Assembly: GCA_021292105.1 (NCBI GenBank)
Contig: CM037867.1
Location: 10,358,728 to 10,422,727, forward strand
DNA from: Anadara kagoshimensis
Lineage: Eukaryota; Mollusca; Bivalvia; Arcoida; Arcidae
Direction: 5' to 3'
Length of the DNA stretch: 64,000 nucleotides
In this document: piece by piece, positions 34,797 to 64,000 of the stretch
Position numbering within the stretch: position 1 is the first letter of the stretch
How the letters are laid out: each line of letters begins with the position of its first letter
Made by a program: the position numbers and the translations under genes
Notes under the pieces: generated by a model
What the model was told of the DNA's origin: nothing
The model's input: only the letters and a program-made list of their open reading frames with translations
Databases searched by the model: none

Positions 34797-37233
34797 TTCA
34801 CAATCATTCCTTAGCTAAAATTTCCCTTAACTTAAATTTAGCAAATTTTTGTAATCTCTATTTAGAACTACTGCTGATTATTTGTGTCAAAACTAAATGC
34901 AGATGTTTTGATCTAGAAGTCATCTTAAAAATGACAACTTAAATTCCTCAATATCTTAACAAGAGGCCCAATAGGGCCTGTACCGCTCACCTGGGCCGTT
35001 AACAGCATAAAAACACAATAAATACTACATTTAAGGAGCAATAACTCTGATGTGGATATTTAGATATTTATGAAACTTGCTACTTGCATCTGTGACCTTG
35101 ACCTTCGAACCAATGACCATAATCTATATATCAAAATGATGATTGCATCAATACCAACAATATTCTAATATACATGCCTATACAAAAAGTTCATAGTTTT
35201 CGAGATAATAAATGTTTTTGGTATTGTTTTGCAACCGTGACCTTAACCTTTGGACCCATGGCCTTTTTCTATACATCAAAAAGATCGTTGTATTAATACC
35301 TACAATATTCTAATATAAATGTCTATATAAAAAGTTTATAGTTTTCCAGATAATTAACGATTTTGGTATTGTTTTGCTACTGTGACCTTGACCTTTGGAC
35401 CCATGACCTTTTTCTATACATTAAAATGATCGTTGTATCAATACCTACAACATTCCAATATACATGCCTATACAAAAAGTTAATAGTTTTTAAGATAATG
35501 AACCATTTCAGTATTCTTTCGCATCAATGACCATGACCTTTTAACCAATGACCTAAATCTATATATCAAAATGATTGTTACATCAAAACCAACAACATTT
35601 CAATATACATGTCTATACAAAAAGTTAATAATTTTCAAGATAATTAGGAATTTTGGTATTGTTTTGCTACTGTGACCTTGACCTTTGGACCCATGACCTT
35701 TTTCTATACATCAAAATGATCGTTGTATCAATATCTACAACATTCTAATATACATGCCTATACAAAAAGTCAATAGTTTTCAAGATAATGAACCATTTCA
35801 GTATTCTTACGCATCTGTGACCTTGACCTTTGAACCAATGACCTTAATCTATATATCAAAATGATCGTTACATCAATACCAACAAAATTCCAATATACAT
35901 GCCTATACAAAAAGTTTATAGATTTCAAGATAATTAACCTTTTTGGTATTGATTTGCTACTGTGACCTTGACCTTTGGACCCATGACCTTTTTCTATACA
36001 TCAAAATGATCGTTGTATCAATACCTACAACATTGTAATATACATGCCTATACACAAAGCTTATAGTTTTAAAGATATTGAACCATTTCAGTATTCTTTC
36101 GCATCTGTGACCTTGACCTTTAAACCAATGACCTAAATCTATATATCAAAATGATCGTTACATCAAAACCAACATTCCAATATACATGTCTATACAAAAA
36201 GTTTATAGTTTTCAAGATAATTAATGATTTTGGTATTGTTTTGCTACTGTGACCTTGACCTTTGGACCCATGACCTTTTTCTATACATCAAAATGATCGT
36301 TGTATCAATATCTACAACATTCTAATATACATGCCTATACAAAAAGTTCATAGTTTACAAGATAATGAACCATTTCAGTATTCTTACACATCTGTGACCT
36401 TGACCTTTGAACCAATGACCTTAATCTATATATCAAAATGATTGTTACATCAAAACCAAGAACATTCCAATATACATGCCTATACAAAAAGTTCATAGTT
36501 TACAAGATAATGAACCATTTCAGTTTTCTTTCGCATCTGTGACCTTGACCTTTGCACCAATGACCTGAATCTATATACCATCAATATTCTAATATACATG
36601 CCTATATAAAAAGTTTATAGTTTTTGAGATAATAAATAATATTAGAAAGGTAAAAAATTACGTCATGACCTCCATAATTGACCTCGACACCATTTTGAAG
36701 GTAATTACAAGAATATGTCAAAACTGAAAACCCCATGTCATTATCTGGTCATATAGTCAAGTTATAACAATTTAAAAATATTTTACGATTTTTGCAAATT
36801 TAAACGCAAAAACGCGTAACCTATTTTTAAACCAAATTTTATGAAATGAACAAACTTAAAGGTTAAGACTATGTAGAATCCAAATATCACATCAGTTTTT
36901 GCCTCAAATGAGTGGTTCAAGAGAAGAAGATTTTTTTAGATTTTGTCTATTTTTAGTAACAGCGGCCATCTTGGATATTCGATCGTCATGATTTGAACAA
37001 ACTATAGTTAGACTCTAGTCAAGGACCTTCCATGGCAAATTTGGTTTCAGTTGGCCCAGTAGTTTCGGAGGAGAAGATTAAAGTTTACTGACGCACGCAC
37101 GCACTTACGCCTCGCCATGCCATAAGCTCACATGGCCTTTGGCCAGGTGAGCTAAAAATTAACAAAATTATAAAGATTTGAAATTTTGCAAGATTTAAGT
37201 TAAGGAAAATCTTAGCTAAGGAATGATTGTGAA
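34797..37233. mobile_element. Palindromic-end MITE interrupted by the family I element
   Basis: A perfect 22-bp inverted repeat (TTCACAATCATTCCTTAGCT plus two bases) lies at 34797-34818 and 37212-37233. The similarity extends further inwards (TTAACTTAAAT-type). Without the 2.2 kb insertion the element would be about 240 bp. A related end occurs at about 55855-55895. Confidence 0.72.
34958..37158 (+). mobile_element. Helentron/pearl-like tandem-repeat element (family I, copy 2)
   Basis: Starts AACAAGAGGCCCAATAGGGCC and ends with the stem AGCTCACATGGCCTTTGGCC, AGGTGAGCTAAAAA. About eleven units of about 146 bp alternate between two types (Tgaacc... and Tggaccc...), forming a dimeric higher-order repeat. 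A GCAC-type microsatellite lies at 37090-37110. Opposite orientation to copy 1, and inserted inside a palindromic MITE. Confidence 0.72.
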
Positions 37234-37907
37234 TCCGGGACCTTACTTCATTGTACAGGAAAGGTTTAGTCAACTGACCATTTCCATATATACTCATTAT
37301 ATCAACTAAACTACCAATATTTTAGGGCAATACTGACTAAGGAGTGTTGATGATCTAGATCAAAAAGAAGATTTTTATGATCTTCAAACATTTTGAAGTT
37401 ATTTCTTACAGAATAGTTCCAAATTACTTTATGCAGTCATTTTTAGGCTTCTATTTTCAGTCAAAATTAAATTATGAATGCAGGATGCATATGGAAATTT
37501 TTGGACTGCCCATTTGTCTAATTTTCTAAATCCACTTTTGGTGTATCCATGCTGCCCAAAACATTCCTTAAATCTGCTAGATAGATGACAAATTGTCTAG
37601 TACCAGTCCTACACAGCAATATCTTGATCCCTGTCTATAACACCACAAATTAAAACACAACAAAGTCAGGTTTAGGTTTTTTGATCATTTATGAAAAGTT
37701 TTCATATTAATTTCAATCATACATTTTATTACAATCAAAATTTTATAATTTTTAATGAAATTCAAAATTTTGTTCCAAAATTCATTGTTCACTTACATAA
37801 TAAATTCATATAAAAATTCTTATGTTCAATATTTCAAATTAATTTTCCAAGATCATAATCTATCATCTTACAAAATGAAGAAACAAATGATTTATAACAT
37901 AACAGTA

Positions 37908-38148
37908 CAGTACAGACATGTCAAAAGTTTAACACCGAGCAGACATGTCAAAAGTTTAACACCGAGCAGACATGTCAAAAGTTTAACACCAAGTTAATGA
38001 AAAAGAGCGCTGAGATATGGAAAGCTAGTGGCAGAAAAGCTGGCGAAAGATAAACAGCAGTTATCGAGTTATAGCTAATGATCGCTGAGCCACCAATTCG
38101 GAACTTATTCATTAGCTAAGTGTTAAAACTTTTAACAGGCCTGCACTG
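37908..38148. mobile_element. mariner-like MITE with triplicated sub-terminal unit
   Basis: TIRs CAGTACAGACATGTCAAAAG and CAGTGCAGGCCTGTTAAAAG (read inwards), with TA on both sides. The left end holds three 27-bp copies containing GACATGTCAAAAGTTTAACA (about 37914-37995). Non-coding. Confidence 0.75.
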
Positions 38149-38849
38149 TACTATAAATAACAAATTCAGTTACAAGTAACAATGAGGTAAAAATTTGATT
38201 TATCTATGATTATATTGTAAAAATTTCTTTTATTAAACCACAGACTTAACAAATGTACCATGTGATATACCAAAACTTTTGTAAAGAACCATTTATCCAA
38301 CTGTATCTAAAATTTGATAATTAGATGCTTTATCGGATACAAAATGTTATACTTGGAATATTAGAGTTACAAGTTAGCCATAACCTGCATTAATCATTAC
38401 AAATGTATCCCTCAAATGTGGCTATCACTTGGAATTTGGAAATGTCAAAAACATATCCATTTTACCATTTTTTCTAAATCTATTCTATTTACTACATTTT
38501 AATTATAGGCGATTCTTATTTTACATATATGAATGAAAACAAAATAACAAGCTTCATATCAAACATCAACATTTGAACACATAAGGCATCTGAACACAGT
38601 GATAGCGAAATGTAACAAGTTCTAAATGAAATCCTACTTTATTTCAAAAGTGTTCCCCAAACAAACCACATTTTCAAAATCCCTGTTTTCTCAACCATAT
38701 GCATGATCAAATTATGAATTGTCACTAGCACATAACTCCACCCAAACATTGTTCCTGTGAAGTTTAATAAAGATCTGTTGTTTTTGAGAAAAATGGTAGA
38801 CAAAATGTTGATGGAAGAAATGGAGTAAATATTTATCCCCCACTTCATT

Positions 38850-39867
38850 TGGGGAGCTTAGTAACAAGATTTATTTCCAATATCAACATTTGAACACATA
38901 AAGGTTCTGAACACAATGATGGGGTGATAGTTTATACAATTACTCTCATGGCATTTTTGTAACATTTTATGGATTATTCAGATTATCTCCATAAGGATAT
39001 CAACAAGGAAACAAAAATTTTGTACATAAAATAACTTCTAATGTGTACATTTATGGTATATAATGAATATAATTGTTTCTAATATTTACAAATGCTATTT
39101 CATTTTTAATTTTACAATTTATAACCTCTGTCAAATGACAAAGGCTCCAAACAATAAGTTGTCATGTAAATTTATAAACAGATAAATTAGTATCTGTATG
39201 CTCCATGCATCAACTTTTAGCACTATAATTGTAAACCATAGCTTCCGTAAACATGAATGCAATCCTGTAGCTGTAATTTAGCATGCCAGGAATGCAAACT
39301 TTAAGGATTCACAAGATCACAATAAGGACACAATTCATTTTTTAGAAAGAGATTTACTGAGTTATGACATGATCATTAAATGCACTTTTCCAGTTATGGT
39401 TCAAATTCTGGGGTACTATCATCAATTCATATTACAAACAATTCAATAGTAAATCACTGGTCCTTGGTAGATAACCCGTCTGATTTTCTGACATGAAACA
39501 AATCCAATGAAACTTGAATGCATGTTGAACAACGGTTACCAGATTAACATAAGTAATATCAAGATTTCAAGACAAGACATACAGATTACCACCGAAAGAT
39601 CTTTTAAAATCTAATATCCATCTTCAAGCAATTTTTCTAGAACTCGAAAATTTCCACAGGTCAAAAATCATCAGTTTTAGTTGAACAAGCTGCAAATTTC
39701 CTGAGATTCACTAGTTCTGCTCACTAGAATTATGATTTGCAACAGCAGGTTCACTGAATTGTTTTGAGTTCTGGTTTTACAGAATTATTCAAACATCCAG
39801 TCACCTGGCAATCGATGAGTTTAATGAATAACAAATAATTTAACAAGCATTACACAACAAGGTCTGT
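38850..39867 (-). other. Putative MCM6 3' UTR
   Basis: No ORF or repeat end is obvious in about 1 kb below the stop. The first canonical AATAAA on the minus strand is at 38875-38870, with another at 38643-38638. A short duplication around 'caacatttgaacacataa' lies near both. The 3' end is inferred only from these signals. Confidence 0.35.
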
Positions 39868-62399
<22,532 letters not shown>

Positions 62400-62451
62400 T
62401 TCGTTCGACTTTCACGGCAACGTGGTAATGTTGTTTACAACAATGGAGCTA

Positions 62452-62463
62452 TTTCCCGCCAAA
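62452..62463 (-). promoter_or_regulatory. E2F-type site in the MCM6 promoter
   Basis: Reads TTTGGCGGGAAA on the minus strand, a full E2F consensus, 53 bases upstream of the MCM6 ATG. MCM genes are classic E2F targets at G1/S, so position and sequence agree with cell-cycle control. Confidence 0.8.
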
Positions 62464-62482
62464 TGTGTCATTTTTATGCCAT

Positions 62483-62488
62483 CACGTG
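62483..62488. promoter_or_regulatory. E-box CACGTG upstream of MCM6
   Basis: A palindromic CACGTG lies 20 bases beyond the E2F site. It is the core bound by Myc/USF-type factors. Short motifs can arise by chance. Confidence 0.4.
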
Positions 62489-62651
62489 GGTTTGTTTTTC
62501 CGTTTAGAGTTATCTACCCATTATTAACAAAGTAACCAACAAGTATAAGCTTTTCATAATAATTTCCCAAGTTCCATGGAACGATGATTTAGTTGCTTGT
62601 GGATATTTTTTTTAGTGTAGCCCGTCTAATTTTCAGGAAATTACAAGTTGA

Positions 62652-63605
62652 TTCTCGCCCAATGATGTTATTCAGATATACAGAGACGTGCAAAAAGTAT
62701 TCGGTCACTTTGTAAAAATCCTTATAACATTTAAGAAAACATCAGGTGACCAGCATGGTAAATTTTTAACTGCGATATGTAGTATATTCAATTTAAAAAA
62801 ACCTGTTGAATTTAAAATGTTTATCAATGAGACACGTAAAATGACGGATGTATTAAACGGTAACAGATTTGTCTATATTAAACCCCTTGCAGATAATGTT
62901 GCATTACCCCGGGTAACATATTGTGCTGGTTTAAGATGTCGATTGTATCATCATGGGCAACCTTCACATAGCCGTAAACTAGTTTGCAATAACTGTTTTG
63001 AGGAAGGTCATCACTTTTCAAACTGTGAAAACGAAGCTGTTTGCAAAGTTTGCAAAATCCCAGGTCATAAACCCGGTACCAAAGACTGCCCTGATTACGT
63101 GGACAAAAGTAAAGTTGAAATATTCCATGGACAAGAAAATGTATTGTCCAACTTCTATCCATGTGAGTTAAAGCTCTTTGGTCAAACATTTGCTTCTGCA
63201 GAACAGTGTTTTCAGTATGTTAAAGCTGAAAGATCCGGCGATCCCATAAGTGCACAGAAAATTATGGAATCCAAAACACCACTTGAGGCTAAAAAACTTG
63301 GAAATTTTGTTTCTGCTTCTACCCAGTGGGTGGATACAAGGGTCGACGTCATCCAATCAATTGTTGATGCGAAAGTTAAACAGGTAAAAGAGTTTCGGGA
63401 CAAACTGTTATCTATAAAGAAAGGTGTAACATTTGTTGAAAGTACATATGATGATTTCTGGGCGTCAGGTCTCAGTGAGTCAGGAACCAAACATACCAAA
63501 CCTGCATCATGGCCAGGTATGAATATGTTTGGTAAAGTCCTCACTAAGACAGCCGATAAACTAAAGAGGCCAGTCTCTGTATCGGTGACGGGCAAATCCA
63601 AGTAA
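62652..63605 (+). CDS. LINE ORF1: two CCHC zinc knuckles fused to a NADAR (ADP-ribose hydrolase) domain
   Basis: The frame is open from just after a stop at 62649-62651 to TAA at 63603-63605 and has no in-frame ATG near its start. Counting from the GTG at 62688 (305 residues): a region resembling the RNA-binding part of LINE ORF1 proteins (1-95); zinc knuckles CNNCFEEGHHFSNC at 100-113 and CKVCKIPGHKPGTKDC at 119-134; then a NADAR domain (142-293). By recall of E. coli YbiA, SNF, the glutamate of SAEQCFQ (E172), W214, the VEST-x4-W stretch (W258) and the GMNMFG loop correspond to conserved NADAR positions. NADAR proteins remove ADP-ribose, including from guanine bases in DarT-DarG type systems. 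ORF2 follows 78 bases later. The role is inferred: RNA binding plus possible reversal of host ADP-ribosylation. The missing ATG suggests a 5' truncated copy. Confidence 0.85.
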   Translation, partial: FSPNDVIQIYRDVQKVFGHFVKILITFKKTSGDQHGKFLTAICSIFNLKKPVEFKMFINETRKMTDVLNGNRFVYIKPLADNVALPRVTYCAGLRCRLYHHGQPSHSRKLVCNNCFEEGHHFSNCENEAVCKVCKIPGHKPGTKDCPDYVDKSKVEIFHGQENVLSNFYPCELKLFGQTFASAEQCFQYVKAERSGDPISAQKIMESKTPLEAKKLGNFVSASTQWVDTRVDVIQSIVDAKVKQVKEFRDKLLSIKKGVTFVESTYDDFWASGLSESGTKHTKPASWPGMNMFGKVLTKTADKLKRPVSVSVTGKSK

Positions 63606-63683
63606 TTACATATTCAGTGACACTATGTATGTTATTACCATATTGTTGTTGGAACTCTATAAAAATCTTTCTAACATATTATT

Positions 63684-64000
63684 ATGAGTAAACTTAAATT
63701 ACTGTCCCTTAATGTCAGGGGACTAAATGACTATAACAAGAGGGTCAAGATTTTTGATTGGTTTTGTAATTCAGATGTTGATATCTTTTTCTTACAAGAG
63801 ACTCATTTTGTGGAGTCTAAGGCATTTGTATATAACTCTCGTTGGGCTGGAGAACTCATTCATAATTTTTCTGACTCTATACACAGCAGAGGAGTATCTA
63901 TTTTGTTCAGAAAAGGTCTTAATGTAACCGTGTTAAACAGTAACAAATCAGATGACGGACGTCGTCTTCTAGTTAACATCAAAGTTAATGATGAAACCCT
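63684..64000 (+). CDS. LINE ORF2, N-terminal endonuclease (runs off the right edge)
   Basis: Starts MSKLKLLSLNVRGLNDYNKR and continues with IFFLQETH and HSRGVSILFRKG. These are the Asn and Glu metal/catalytic motifs of the apurinic-type endonuclease that opens ORF2 of L1/Tx1-group LINEs. The frame is open to the window edge (105 codons). Reverse transcriptase is expected beyond it. It shares the strand with ORF1 and is probably translated from the same bicistronic RNA. Confidence 0.88.
   Translation, partial: MSKLKLLSLNVRGLNDYNKRVKIFDWFCNSDVDIFFLQETHFVESKAFVYNSRWAGELIHNFSDSIHSRGVSILFRKGLNVTVLNSNKSDDGRRLLVNIKVNDET

Larger units (their letters stand above)
62600..64000 (+). mobile_element. L1/Tx1-like LINE, 5' part
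   Basis: Contains the ORF1 and ORF2 above. The left border is not marked by any repeat I can see and is given as approximate; it lies about 200 bases from the MCM6 ATG on the other strand. The ORFs look undamaged within the window. Confidence 0.75.

Noticed and set aside
35085-36600. CRISPR-like array
   Set aside because: Whole units of about 146 bp repeat with no unique spacers; it is tandem satellite-type DNA in an animal genome.
62878-63601. Minus ORFs of 103, 129 and 62 codons over the NADAR region
   Set aside because: Antisense shadows of the LINE ORF1; no motifs of their own.
63727-63927. Plus ORF of 66 codons at the right edge
   Set aside because: Out of frame with the endonuclease ORF that starts at 63684 and carries the known motifs.

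Overview
The window looks like AT-rich nuclear DNA of a lophotrochozoan animal, most likely a bivalve mollusc. The evidence is small exons split by large introns, animal-type splice sites, animal cell-cycle and cytoskeleton genes, and dense tRNA-derived SINEs, hAT and mariner-type MITEs and tandem-repeat mobile elements whose ends resemble repeats common in bivalve genomes. The species cannot be named from sequence alone.

Two host genes lie head-to-tail on the minus strand. MCM6, a subunit of the MCM2-7 replicative helicase, is complete: 17 coding exons from the ATG at 62399 to the stop at 39868, 2442 coding bases, 813 residues, with every exon phase agreeing. Its start region carries a perfect E2F-type site and an E-box. 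Downstream, CLASP (a microtubule plus-end protein) starts from a probable 5' non-coding exon near 30.9 kb. Eight coding exons (27013 down to 6340) encode the first 232 residues, the N-terminal TOG domain; the rest lies beyond the left edge.

The right end (about 62.65 kb to the edge) holds the plus-strand 5' part of a LINE, running head-to-head with MCM6. Its first ORF joins two CCHC zinc knuckles to an apparently intact NADAR domain (the YbiA/DarG-type ADP-ribose hydrolase fold). Its second ORF opens with an L1/Tx1-type endonuclease. This pairing is the most novel item here.

Most of the remainder is mobile DNA. Four elements of three sequence families (32.2-33.8, 35.0-37.2, 50.4-52.2 and 57.7-59.0 kb) share one plan: a start with AACAAG, internal tandem units of 145-167 bp, a GACG/ACG-type microsatellite, then a terminal hairpin and CTAAAAA. 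This suggests Helentron/pearl-like non-autonomous rolling-circle elements. Several DNA transposons keep exact target duplications: hAT-like at 9999-10387, 28171-28749 and 44026-44365; CAGGG-ended at 27249-27600 and 43452-44006; mariner/pogo-like at 37908-38148, 49791-52737 and 53639-54984. Some are nested. Several MCM6 introns have a transposon end only 17-36 bases from the 5' splice site. Three tRNA-derived SINE families and many minisatellites fill most other introns.

No CRISPR array, rRNA gene, functional tRNA gene or bacterial-type operon was seen. All exon calls come from reading frame, splice consensus and remembered human protein sequences; no alignment or transcript data could be used.
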